Below are positions 29,751 through 37,204 of a stretch of DNA of 64,000 bases, piece by piece (the first letter of the stretch is position 1; each line of letters starts with the position of its first letter). The stretch covers positions 166,823-230,822 of the forward strand of contig NZ_LATZ01000005.1 in NCBI RefSeq assembly GCF_000981385.1, read 5' to 3'. This stretch comes from Bacillus sp. SA1-12. Lineage in GTDB: Bacteria; Bacillota; Bacilli; Bacillales; Bacillaceae. A program made the position numbers and the translations under genes. Below the pieces are notes generated by a model. The model had not been told where the DNA came from and ran no database searches. It saw nothing but the letters and a program-made list of their open reading frames with translations.

Positions 29751-29988
29751 ATATGTTCTTCACCTTTTTCTAAAAAATTTAAGCATGTAAAATATCTAAC
29801 GGAAAAACACTTGCGATAAGTGTCTTTTCGTTAAATATCTCTTTCATATTCATTACATTTAAATAAATGGGCATCTAACCCTCCCTCACATCCCACTTCC
29901 GACAACAAGTATCTAAGGTACCGAAGGCACCCACAGCGTGACCGAGTGCCTCCATTGATAACGGTAAGGAGGCATCACCAATGAATTC
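29751..29988 (-). promoter_or_regulatory. ywqE-ugd spacer: alternative hairpins plus terminator (copy 2)
   Basis: The minus-strand transcript leaves ywqE and first meets a hairpin TGCCTCC/GGAGGCA (29947-29953 with 29968-29974). That hairpin overlaps an alternative pairing AGGCAC/GTGCCT (29923-29928 with 29946-29951), so both cannot form together. About 100 nt further on comes a T-tailed hairpin ACACTT-ATCGC-AAGTGT ending in TTTT (29805-29826), an apparent terminator inside the operon ahead of ugd. This arrangement fits an antitermination RNA such as EAR. The mechanism is inference. Confidence 0.5.
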
Positions 29989-30753
29989 TTAAAATATCCC
30001 TAGAAACTTCTTACGTTTAATTTGACTTGGCTCTTGTTTATAAACTGTTTTTCCCTGTATGAGGAGTTCCGCATTTTCATGAAAGTAATAAACTGCCTGT
30101 CTCCCAAACTCTTTTTCAACAACAGAAATTGATTCTCTAATTCGGAATTTTCTTGTTGAGATATTATGGGCATCCGAAGAGATAAAATGAGTTTGGTTCG
30201 TTTCAATCAATTGCATCGAAAACTTTTGAATTTTCTTACCAAAGTGTCCAGATATACTCCCCGCAGTAACTTGTGTTAAAGAGCCTTTCTTAACTAAATT
30301 AAATAATATTTCAGGATTTTCTATAACTTCCGAGTTTCTCTCTGGATGAACAATTACTGGAGTTAATCCTTTCAGTTGAACATCAAACAATAGCTTTTCC
30401 GTATATCTAGGAACATGACCTGAAGGCAATTCAATAAACAGATAGTTTGAAGCATTAAGAGTAAGAATATCTCCCTTTTCAAGATCATCCAGCAGCTCTC
30501 CATATATCCTCGTTTCCTGTCCCGGCAAAACTTCTAAAGGAATTTTCTCGTTTTGAAGAATTCTGTTAAGATCAATAACTTCCTCTAAGATATGTTCCTT
30601 ACTATTTATATACTTTCCGTTCTGATGATGAGGTGTAGCAATGATCTTTGTAATGCCTTCTTCCACTGCTAGCTTTGCCATACTAATTGCATCTTCAACC
30701 GTTTGTGCACCGTCGTCCACTCCAGGTAAAATATGACTATGTATATCTATCAA
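29989..30753 (-). CDS. ywqE: Tyrosine-protein phosphatase, PHP domain, CpsB/CapC/YwqE family (copy 2)
   Basis: About 254 aa with all PHP metal motifs: DIHSHILPGVDDGAQ, ATPHHQNGKY, LPGQETRIYGELLDD, HPERN and SSDAHN. It dephosphorylates the BY-kinase. The start is most likely TTG at 30753, preceded by GGGGGTGGGGAG and giving the N terminus MIDIHSH, parallel to the GTG start in copy 1. The gap to ywqD is 123 bp, longer than in copy 1. Confidence 0.95.
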   Translation of the reverse strand: MIDIHSHILPGVDDGAQTVEDAISMAKLAVEEGITKIIATPHHQNGKYINSKEHILEEVIDLNRILQNEKIPLEVLPGQETRIYGELLDDLEKGDILTLNASNYLFIELPSGHVPRYTEKLLFDVQLKGLTPVIVHPERNSEVIENPEILFNLVKKGSLTQVTAGSISGHFGKKIQKFSMQLIETNQTHFISSDAHNISTRKFRIRESISVVEKEFGRQAVYYFHENAELLIQGKTVYKQEPSQIKRKKFLGIF

Positions 30754-30876
30754 ACTCCCCACCCCCAATTTGAATTTATTGGTTAATATACGATTCTATT
30801 TCCCTATGATTTTTCCATATTTTTAAACCTTGCATAAAAAAATGCAAAGAAAAGAGGGGTATCTCGTCGAATGAGA

Positions 30877-31578
30877 CTATTTTCCCCCGTAGTAATAATA
30901 ATATTGACTGTCTTGAACCTTCTTGTTGTTTAATACCACACCTAGTATTTTTGCTTTAGCATTATCAAGCAGCTCTTTCGCCTTTTTTGCAGCGTCGATC
31001 TCTGTTTTTCCGCTGCTTACAACGAGAACAACTCCATCAGTTAAGTTCGACAATATTTGAGCATCTGTTACGGCTAATACTGGTGGTGAATCAAAGATGA
31101 TGACATCATATTCATCCTTCGCCTGCTCGATCATTGCCTGCATTCCTTTTGAACCTAATAATTCTGAAGGATTTGGCGGAATTGGGCCACTTGATAATAT
31201 CCATAGCTTTTCTTGAGAAGTTATTTGGACAGCTTCTTGAAGAGAGGATTGTCTCGTTAATACATTTGATAATCCAATATGATTTTCAAGTCTGAATGTA
31301 TAATGAACAGTTGGTTTGCGTAGGTCAGCATCAACTAAAAGGACACGTTTTCCTTGCTGTGCAAAGACAACAGCTAAGTTGGCAGTTGTCGTTGACTTCC
31401 CTTCAGCTGGACCAGATGAAGTCACAATCATTGTTTGCAGCTCTTCATCAACACTGGAAAATTGAATATTTGTACGAATCGTCCGAAATTGCTCTGCGAT
31501 TGGCGATTTCGGGTTTGTCATCGAGATTAAGCTTCTATTTTGCAGTTGAAACAATTGCTTTCGATCCTTACGAGCCAA
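30877..31578 (-). CDS. ywqD: Bacterial tyrosine kinase (BY-kinase), YwqD family (copy 2)
   Basis: Walker A SSGPAEGKSTTTANLA, Walker A' LLVDADLRKP and Walker B VIIFDSPPVLAVTDA, with the C-terminal tyrosine cluster QYYYYYGGK. About 233 aa. The TTG at 31578 (MARKDRKQ) is the likely start, with GAGGTG spaced before it; GTG at 31587 is the alternative. It overlaps the 3' end of ywqC, as in copy 1. It autophosphorylates on the tail tyrosines when activated by YwqC. Confidence 0.95.
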   Translation of the reverse strand: MARKDRKQLFQLQNRSLISMTNPKSPIAEQFRTIRTNIQFSSVDEELQTMIVTSSGPAEGKSTTTANLAVVFAQQGKRVLLVDADLRKPTVHYTFRLENHIGLSNVLTRQSSLQEAVQITSQEKLWILSSGPIPPNPSELLGSKGMQAMIEQAKDEYDVIIFDSPPVLAVTDAQILSNLTDGVVLVVSSGKTEIDAAKKAKELLDNAKAKILGVVLNNKKVQDSQYYYYYGGK

Positions 31579-32314
31579 CCGACTCACCTCGCGTTCTTAA
31601 CGTTGTTGCCTGACTAGATTGTTCCATCATTTCATCATTCATAGTAATAGTTGTAATGGCGCCTAACACAGGAAGTCCAAGTTGATTTTCAATATCCTGT
31701 TCTGTTTTGATTGTGTTATCTAGGTATTCAAGCAGGAATGCTACCCCCACCCCAACCATTAATCCAACAACTAAAGCAATCGCCATATTTAGCGCAGGCT
31801 TTGGTTTAATTGGAGATGGATCCTCTCCATTTTGCGCTTGTGTTAATATTGTTACATTATCTACATTCATAATTTTAGAAACTTCCGTTTGGAAAGTATT
31901 TGCAATGGAATTTGCAATCGCTGCTGCTTGTTGTGGATCTTCATTTTGAACGGCTATGTTTACAACTTGAGAGTTTTGTTCACTAGATACTGTAACTAAT
32001 TCATTAAGTTCGCCAGATGTTAAATCTAGTTTTTCTTGTTGGATCACTTTATCTAAAATGGCCGGACTTTTAATGATGACATTATACGTATTAATCAGTT
32101 GGAGGTTTGTTTGTACCTCGTTATAATTGTAAGCTTGTTCTTCATTTTTTGATTGATTGACTAGAATTTGTGTTGAAGACTGATAAATTGGTGTTAGGAG
32201 AAAATAACTAACAATTCCGCTTGTTGCCGTTGCAATGGCTGCAATGATTATAATAAATGAAAGACGCTTCTTTAATGTGAGAAACAGCTCCTTTAAGCTG
32301 ATTGTTTCTTCCAT
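31568..32314 (-). CDS. ywqC: Wzz-type chain-length determinant / kinase modulator, YwqC family (copy 2)
   Basis: 248 aa with two membrane spans (about 18-40 and 175-195) around an extracellular Wzz domain that contains NTYNVIIKSPAILDKVIQQE. The C-terminal part has SPIKPKPALNMAIALVVGLM and FLLEYLDNTIK. The ATG at 32314 follows GGAGGTTATC, the same start context as copy 1. It is the first gene of the long operon extending to about 11.2 kb. Confidence 0.95.
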   Translation of the reverse strand: MEETISLKELFLTLKKRLSFIIIIAAIATATSGIVSYFLLTPIYQSSTQILVNQSKNEEQAYNYNEVQTNLQLINTYNVIIKSPAILDKVIQQEKLDLTSGELNELVTVSSEQNSQVVNIAVQNEDPQQAAAIANSIANTFQTEVSKIMNVDNVTILTQAQNGEDPSPIKPKPALNMAIALVVGLMVGVGVAFLLEYLDNTIKTEQDIENQLGLPVLGAITTITMNDEMMEQSSQATTLRTRGESVGS

Positions 32315-32800
32315 GATAACCTCCAAAATTTTAATCAATTAATTTAATAGGACTAGATTATTATAATGACATTCGTACTTTTTATCTATATAAAAACTAC
32401 ATTTTTTTACAAATCAGGATGTTATTCTCCTATTTTATTACTAGCAGATTTCATTTTACCACTTTTATGTCAGTTTTTTTACATTTTTTTTAGGGAATTT
32501 GCCCCAAAATGTAACTGAAAACGTTTACTCCCTTGATATTACTCAAAAAAAATTTTAAAATATATTTCAAATATATTTCAAATAATTAATTCATTAGTCA
32601 TAACCACCTTCTAGCTTCATGAGTAATGAACGATTAAATTTTGAGTCAAATGCTTTATATCGTTTATTTCTTATCAAATATTAAGTAAAGAAGCATTCCT
32701 GTTTTCATGCATATGAAACTTTTTTATCAATGATCGTGTGACAAGATTCAGTTTGTATGTGTTATGAGTCGAGGGATCTAGAAAGGTTTTGTACGAAGAT
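32315..32800. promoter_or_regulatory. Promoter region of EPS operon 2 with cre-like site
   Basis: About 490 bp, AT-rich. TGAAAACGTTTACT at 32516-32529 fits the CcpA cre consensus except at the first base, about 200 bp before ywqC. The region must hold the operon promoter, but I cannot pick -35/-10 elements with confidence. Confidence 0.45.
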
Positions 32801-32838
32801 TAAGAGGCATTCATTGTAGTGAAAGCCGATGCCTCTTA
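32801..32838. terminator. Intrinsic terminator of the DUF3221 lipoprotein gene
   Basis: Ten-bp perfect arms TAAGAGGCAT (32801-32810) and ATGCCTCTTA (32829-32838) with an 18-nt loop, just downstream of the lipoprotein stop. The T-tract is short in both directions. Confidence 0.65.
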
Positions 32839-32851
32839 TTTATGTCCTTGT

Positions 32852-33361
32852 TTATTTATCTTCAATCTTTATTTCTTTAGCATCTCCCATAATATCTTTA
32901 GTTTCTATTATCCAACTATCTGTATCATGATTATATTCAAACTTTGATAGAATCCGTGAATTAACGTTTGTACTACCCATGGCTTTTTCCAACGCTTCTG
33001 CTTCAGTTAGATCCGCTCCTGCTGGTTTATGACTTTCTAACACCTTAACCTCCTTAGCTTCAGCTTGACCTGGATAAGATTCCATTAGTATGTCAAAGGA
33101 AATGATCACTTTGTCTCCAATTTCAAGTGTGTCTGGTGTGTTTGAAAAATAGATGGGACCATAGTTTTTGTCATTGTCTTTTAGATTTGGATTGACCACC
33201 AGGACTGCTTTTGTGCTTTTTTCAACAACAAAGCCCTCTGTTTGCATGGCAGGTGTCGAAGGCTTTTCATTTGTTCCTGGTGTAGCTGATTTATTCGTTC
33301 CACAAGCGATTAACAGACATGAAGTTAGTGTTAGTAATATGAATACGCATTTGCTCTTCAT
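32852..33361 (-). CDS. DUF3221-type lipoprotein (YobA-like)
   Basis: 169 aa with a lipoprotein signal peptide ending in the lipobox LIAC (Cys at residue 20). A short Thr/Pro-rich linker follows, then a small beta-rich domain GFVVEKSTKAVLVV, IYFSNTPDTLEIGDKVIISF and SYPGQAEAKEVKVLE. This is the pattern of the DUF3221 family of Bacillus lipoproteins. Location is the outer face of the membrane; function is not known. A degraded lipoprotein gene lies immediately upstream on the same strand. Confidence 0.85.
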   Translation of the reverse strand: MKSKCVFILLTLTSCLLIACGTNKSATPGTNEKPSTPAMQTEGFVVEKSTKAVLVVNPNLKDNDKNYGPIYFSNTPDTLEIGDKVIISFDILMESYPGQAEAKEVKVLESHKPAGADLTEAEALEKAMGSTNVNSRILSKFEYNHDTDSWIIETKDIMGDAKEIKIEDK

Positions 33362-33394
33362 AGGGAAGCCTCCATTTTATAAATGATCTCCCAA

Positions 33395-33617
33395 TTAGTA
33401 GATATATTGTAGTATCATCCATTTTAAATACATAGCCTTTATTTGTTTTGGTTTGGTCTCACCAAACCAAGGCATTACTGGTTCTTCGACAAAATCCTCC
33501 TTGTCCTCTTTGGTTTGTGGTTGTTCACTTGTGGTTGAGGAAGTTTGTTTATTTCACCGCATGATAGTATTAAAAAGGTGAGACTTGAAAACATAAATAA
33601 TAGCATTGTTTTTTCAA
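33395..33617 (-). pseudogene. Broken lipoprotein gene
   Basis: A ribosome-binding site AAAGGAGAG is followed by TTG AAA AAA. After a shift at the A-run, the text reads MLLFMFSSLTFLILSCGEIN, a lipoprotein signal with lipobox ILSC. A second shift is needed to continue into a hydrophilic linker SEQPQTKEDKEDFVEEP and MPWFGETKPKQI before a stop at 33395. Three different frames make a pseudogene the simplest view. It is probably a truncated relative of a DUF3221-like lipoprotein; homology is not established. Confidence 0.55.
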
Positions 33618-33746
33618 AGGAATCTCTCCTTTGTAAGAAATTTACACCATTACCAAATTAGACGTTTTGGGTACAAATAGGTTTCAGAGAAATAAACATG
33701 ACTTTAAACTTAGATGAAAAAAGTCGAATTTTGTAATAATTTGCCC

Positions 33747-33776
33747 TTGTTTAGTAGAGGTTGCCTATACTATAAT
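33747..33776 (+). promoter_or_regulatory. Candidate sigma-A promoter for small protein at 33843
   Basis: TTGTTT (33747-33752), an 18-nt spacer and a perfect TATAAT (33771-33776), 67 bp before the start codon. Confidence 0.5.
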
Positions 33777-33842
33777 TTAAAACGCTTACTAATGCATTAA
33801 AAAGTTTCACCTAAAAATAGTAAACAGAAAGGGCAAGGTGTA

Positions 33843-33974
33843 ATGGCAAAATCGATGTGGATGACTCCTGAGGAGATCGAGAGGACAAAGAAGAAAAATA
33901 AATTGATCTTGATGATTGCTATTCCAGCTGTGACGATTCTTTTAAGTGCCGGCTTAACGATATTGATGCATTAA
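33843..33974 (+). CDS. 43-residue membrane protein with W-x-TPEEIER motif (family A)
   Basis: ATG after AAGGTG; 43 codons. The soluble N terminus carries MWMTPEEIERTKKKNK and is followed by a single hydrophobic span (about residues 21-42) ending in MH. A paralogue of exactly the same length with WATPEEIERMKKRNR lies at 61382-61513. Same length, same motif position and same topology support both as real genes. A basic cytoplasmic patch next to one membrane anchor suggests an interaction or regulatory peptide; function unknown. It is monocistronic, with a promoter before and a terminator after. Confidence 0.8.
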   Translation: MAKSMWMTPEEIERTKKKNKLILMIAIPAVTILLSAGLTILMH

Positions 33975-34086
33975 TTGATTACATAAATACGGACATAATT
34001 AATTGTTTGCCTAATTGATTTGATATTTCTATTTTGCTCTTATCCCTTTTATCGAAATTTAACACAAATTAATAAGCAAACAGCAA

Positions 34087-34125
34087 AAGCGACCATATTC
34101 ATATAAGAATAAGGTCGCTTTATGT
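34087..34125. terminator. Bidirectional terminator
   Basis: Arms AAGCGACC (34087-34094) and GGTCGCTT (34113-34120), followed by TATGTTTTTC on the plus strand. It separates the convergent small genes at 33843-33974 and 34159-34293. Confidence 0.75.
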
Positions 34126-34158
34126 TTTTCTTATTACCATTTCATGTTTTCCCTTCAG

Positions 34159-34293
34159 CTACACTGTTTTCTCGTTAGACTCATCTCCGACCGTAACAGA
34201 TACATGGTTGATTAAATAGTTCAGATAGGAATGCAATTCAAAGCGCTCACCTTTTATAAAATCCTTTAAATCTAGTGTCTTATCCTTCGCCAT
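34159..34293 (-). CDS. Small hypothetical protein, 44 aa
   Basis: ATG at 34293 preceded by GGAGTGAGAAGG. The product begins MAKDKTLDLKDFIKGERFEL and ends with an acidic tail ESNEKTV. It is hydrophilic with no membrane span, metal motif or repeat. It lies 78 bp downstream of the IDEAL-domain gene on the same strand, so the two may be co-transcribed, and a good terminator follows. I do not recognise the family. Confidence 0.6.
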   Translation of the reverse strand: MAKDKTLDLKDFIKGERFELHSYLNYLINHVSVTVGDESNEKTV

Positions 34294-34370
34294 CCTTCTC
34301 ACTCCTTTCTTATCTCTATGATTACCAACCTAGTAAACTTTTATACATAAGAAATATATGATTCTTGCTA

Positions 34371-34586
34371 TTAATTTGTCTCAGCATTTGCCTGAAGCTT
34401 TTTCATTTTTTTCGTTAACTTCAGGAACTCTTCTTTGTTTCGGTTCTGCAGCGACTTGTCAATTTCCTTTTGAATCCTTTTCATTTGAAAATCGCGGATC
34501 GCTTTTTCTAATATCAATTCAGCATGTAAGGATTGCAGCGCTTCCTGTGCTTGCTGATTGATTGTATTCATTGAAAACTTCCCCAT
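34371..34586 (-). CDS. IDEAL-domain small protein
   Basis: 71 aa. The central part LEKAIRDFQMKRIQKEIDKS and the following LQNRNKEEFLKLTKKMKKLQ match the helical IDEAL domain found in Bacillaceae proteins (acidic/Leu helix, then aL..rD...F..L). The ATG at 34586 has AAGGAG with good spacing. IDEAL domains mediate protein contacts in several small Bacillus proteins. Partner and function here are unknown. Confidence 0.7.
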   Translation of the reverse strand: MGKFSMNTINQQAQEALQSLHAELILEKAIRDFQMKRIQKEIDKSLQNRNKEEFLKLTKKMKKLQANAETN

Positions 34587-35049
34587 CGGATACCAACTCC
34601 TTGTTTGTTTTCGCTTAATGACTATATATCCTTTTTTTCACTCTCTAAAACATCGCCCCCCTTTTTATCATGTTACGTTTTCTTACAACAGGGAGGACTG
34701 TTGTTATTAGTTTACGTGGTGAAGGAGAGTTTTACCTTAGATCTGTTATATAACATGACAATCTTTATTTTTTAACAAAGCCATATATGTAATGATAAAA
34801 AGAATGAAAGATGTCTAGCCGATAGGAGGAAAAGGATTTCTTTCAGTGAGTGTAAGTTATTAAACAACAAACAAATGGTTGATTTGGGGTATTTAATGTC
34901 AATTGAATATTGGCGGGCAAGACTTTGGATCTTGTCGTTTAAGAAGGAGATTAAAACAATTTGTCTTACCCGTAAAATGAAATGATCTTGGATGAACATT
35001 TACGAAGGGAATAACTGTTGGGGAATTGTTAAAAAGCTGATAAATACGT
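34587..35049. other. Intergenic region
   Basis: About 460 bp. It contains a short inverted repeat ACAACAG/CTGTTGT near 34686-34706 and a possible 29-codon frame (MSIEYWRARLW...) around 34900-34980 with only a weak GGGG site. Neither can be supported as a gene. A 75-codon minus-strand frame across it lacks a ribosome-binding site. Confidence 0.4.
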
Positions 35050-35250
35050 TTAGCTGTTTACGTCACCATTTAATTTTTTCGATACATCTTCAAGCCATAG
35101 CCATCCTTCCATTTCAATTAACCGTCCATATTTATACCCTTCAATTAAGAGCTGTTTTTCATGATCGGTTAATTTACGGTGCCATTTTGTTTCTAGGTAG
35201 AGAATGACCTCGTTATAATACATTTGCGCATACTCAAAAGGCTGCTTCAC
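35050..35250 (-). CDS. Small hypothetical protein, 66 aa
   Basis: A GTG at 35250, with AAAGGA about 9 nt before it, starts a 66-codon frame containing FEYAQMYYNEVILYLETKWH, then KLTDHEKQLLIEGYKYGRLI and EGWLWLEDVSKKL. It is rich in aromatic and charged residues, is predicted helical, and has no signal or membrane span. The frame is open 36 codons further upstream, but that part looks non-coding. Family not recognised. Confidence 0.55.
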   Translation of the reverse strand: MKQPFEYAQMYYNEVILYLETKWHRKLTDHEKQLLIEGYKYGRLIEMEGWLWLEDVSKKLNGDVNS

Positions 35251-35482
35251 GACTTCCCAATCCTTTCCTTTCCTTTTCGAATAGATGATGATAGTACATA
35301 GTATGATTTCATTAGGAAAGGTGCTCAGCCTGTTGATGTAAAAATACAGGAAACGCAAGAAAAAAAAACGATTATTTTGCTCATAAACCTGCTCAAGGTC
35401 CTCGATGTTTAACGAGACGAGATGGGTACCAGACCTTGAGGATGATCTAACAACGATTGTTTAAAGGGCAGGGATGATCTGT

Positions 35483-36310
35483 TTATGAAGGTGAAAGCTT
35501 TTTAATCGCTTGATAAAGTGTAGCAAAAGTCGTGATTCCCCTTAAGTCGATTCCAAGCTGAACCATGGTTATGGCAATTTCCGGACTAATTCCCGTTAAA
35601 TTCACCTTAATCCCAACTAGCTCAAGGGCCGATATGACTTTGAAAAGCTGATCAGCAACCATTGTGTCAATGATTGTGACTCCTGATAAATCAATGAATA
35701 AATAATCAAGTCCCAACGCTGTTCCTTGAGTTAGGGCTCTTTCCATTAAATCATTTGCTCGTTTTGTATCAATATCACCAATTAAGGGAAGAACCCCGAT
35801 CTTTTCCGAAATGCGAATGACTGGAATCGACAGCTCTAAGGCAAGGGCTTCTGCCGCTTGAATTCTTGACGTATATGTATAGGTGTAAGAAATGCTAAGC
35901 CAATAGACAGCGCGATCGACAACAGCATCAAACCGAGAGATGATTTCATAAAAGGTTTCGAGAGAAAAATGATAGTTGATTGCCTCATCCTTTAACACAT
36001 CGCCAATGACCTCACGATAATACCTAACCTCCTCAATGGCCACATCCAAAGGAAGATCCAAATTAATCAATACATATACAGAATCGTCCCCCCACTGCTT
36101 TAGCCGATTGAAGGTCTCTTCTTGAGCATCTGAAATGGAATACGCAAAAATTTCAACAAGATCGCCTCTCCATTGACGAAGGGACTCATTCACTTTACTG
36201 GAATATTGATTTTCGTTCCCGCTAAATTTTCCCTGAACAAATTTGTCTTTTAAGCCTCGTAATCTATCTGAAATTTCAACTAGTTGATTCATAATAGCAG
36301 ATGAACTCAA
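35483..36310 (-). CDS. RsbR-type stressosome protein (STAS domain)
   Basis: 275 aa: a variable N-terminal sensor-like helical domain (about 1-150), a linker helix, then a C-terminal STAS domain. The STAS region has PVIRISEKIGVLPLIGDIDT, FIDLSGVTIIDTMVADQLF and LTGISPEIAITMVQLGIDL. RsbR paralogues form the stressosome with RsbS and pass stress signals to sigma-B via RsbT phosphorylation of STAS threonines, which are present here. The start is TTG at 36310 because AGGAGG precedes it by 7 nt. It stands alone, as RsbR paralogues usually do. Confidence 0.9.
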   Translation of the reverse strand: MSSSAIMNQLVEISDRLRGLKDKFVQGKFSGNENQYSSKVNESLRQWRGDLVEIFAYSISDAQEETFNRLKQWGDDSVYVLINLDLPLDVAIEEVRYYREVIGDVLKDEAINYHFSLETFYEIISRFDAVVDRAVYWLSISYTYTYTSRIQAAEALALELSIPVIRISEKIGVLPLIGDIDTKRANDLMERALTQGTALGLDYLFIDLSGVTIIDTMVADQLFKVISALELVGIKVNLTGISPEIAITMVQLGIDLRGITTFATLYQAIKKLSPS

Positions 36311-36463
36311 AAAAACCCCTCCTAAATGGCTTATTGTCTGGCGGACATCATTTTAGCTTTAAGCAAAGTCTCATAAACTAGGACACTTTTTTATTTTAAC
36401 ATTCCTAAAAGTTGGGAACAAACTGCTAACGTTTTATGATAGTGAAGAGCGGACAGATTTACT

Positions 36464-36505
36464 AGGAAGGGCTAGGAAGATATCCTTATTCCTGACCCTT
36501 CCCTT
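36464..36505 (-). promoter_or_regulatory. Long interrupted hairpin upstream of the RsbR gene
   Basis: On the minus strand, GGAAGGG and CAGGAA pair with TTCCT and CCCTTCC across single-base interruptions, forming a stem of about 12 bp. No T-run follows. It lies between the 69-aa gene and the RsbR start and could be a terminator or 5'-UTR element. Confidence 0.3.
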
Positions 36506-36560
36506 ATTGAAACAGATTGATCCTTATTTATTCATGGACATTCATTGTCATCTTCTCTCT

Positions 36561-36770
36561 TTATTTCAGATATACTTCTAAGTTCATTCCATTCACATGG
36601 ATTTTCCAAATCTTTTTATCAACCTTCTTTGGTTCCTTAAATTCATCAATGTAGATGAGGTCTGCCCCTAATAAAGCTGATAATTCGATTTGGGTATGCT
36701 CTTTTTTCTCAATATGGTCAGCATAATGGAAGATGACCGTGACTTTTCCTGAATTGCCTTTTGCTCCCAT
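36561..36770 (-). CDS. Small hypothetical protein, 69 aa
   Basis: ATG at 36770 with AAAGGAGG and ideal spacing; 15 more codons upstream are open but lack a site. The product begins MGAKGNSGKVTVIFHYADHI and continues with IELSALLGADLIYIDEF and WKIHVNGMNLEVYLK. It looks like a compact alpha/beta domain without signal peptide. Family not recognised; the strong ribosome-binding site suggests good expression. Confidence 0.65.
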   Translation of the reverse strand: MGAKGNSGKVTVIFHYADHIEKKEHTQIELSALLGADLIYIDEFKEPKKVDKKIWKIHVNGMNLEVYLK

Positions 36771-36946
36771 GTTATAGCCTCCTTTAGTTTGTGAAGTCTT
36801 AGTAGTTTTTGCCACTCTTTATTGTTTTATTACTTTTAACGATTTGCTTATAGTCCTAAAGACATAAAAATTAGCTCAAAAATGTTTGTTAACGATTTAG
36901 ATTTTTAAAATTTTAGGTTAAATTTAACTAATTTTCATAAAAACTA

Positions 36947-36975
36947 TATACATTGTAAGCGTTTTCAAATATAAT
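36947..36975 (+). promoter_or_regulatory. Promoter with overlapping cre site
   Basis: TATACA (36947-36952), 17-nt spacer, TATAAT (36970-36975). The spacer contains TTGTAAGCGTTTTCA (36953-36967), which fits the CcpA cre consensus at every position. A cre between -35 and -10 would give catabolite repression of the small gene at 37024. Confidence 0.7.
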
Positions 36976-37023
36976 AAAGACAAGCTTTAAGAACCTACCT
37001 TAAATGATGAAGGAGTGCTGATC

Positions 37024-37125
37024 ATGGAACAACAAGGAAATGTATTTAACGGTATTATATGGGGGATGTTGCTTAGTATTCCATTGTGGATGGCCTTCTT
37101 TCTAGCAGTTAAAAGCTTCTTATAA
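37024..37125 (+). CDS. 33-residue single-span membrane peptide (family B)
   Basis: ATG after GGAGTG, 33 codons. It starts MEQQGNVFNGIIWG, has one hydrophobic span with LW near the middle, and ends VKSFL. It shares the spacing pattern G-N-x3-G-x2-W-G-x3-S-x2-L-W with the 31-residue peptide at 6290-6385. It has its own promoter overlapped by a perfect cre site and its own terminator, so it is a catabolite-controlled monocistron. Function unknown. Confidence 0.75.
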   Translation: MEQQGNVFNGIIWGMLLSIPLWMAFFLAVKSFL

Positions 37126-37149
37126 AATCAAGATGATTAAAATAGATAC

Positions 37150-37204
37150 AACCCATTCTTCCCTTTGTTTGCTTTATGGAACAAGGGGTAAGAATGGGTT
37201 TTTA
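37150..37204. terminator. Strong bidirectional terminator
   Basis: Arms AACCCATTCTT (37150-37160) and AAGAATGGGTT (37190-37200), with further internal pairing and TTTTATTATTT after the plus-strand arm. It serves the small peptide gene and the convergent deacetylase gene. Confidence 0.8.

Noticed and set aside
34772..34999. A 75-codon minus-strand frame between small genes.
   Set aside because: No ribosome-binding site, and residue composition looks like translated AT-rich non-coding DNA.
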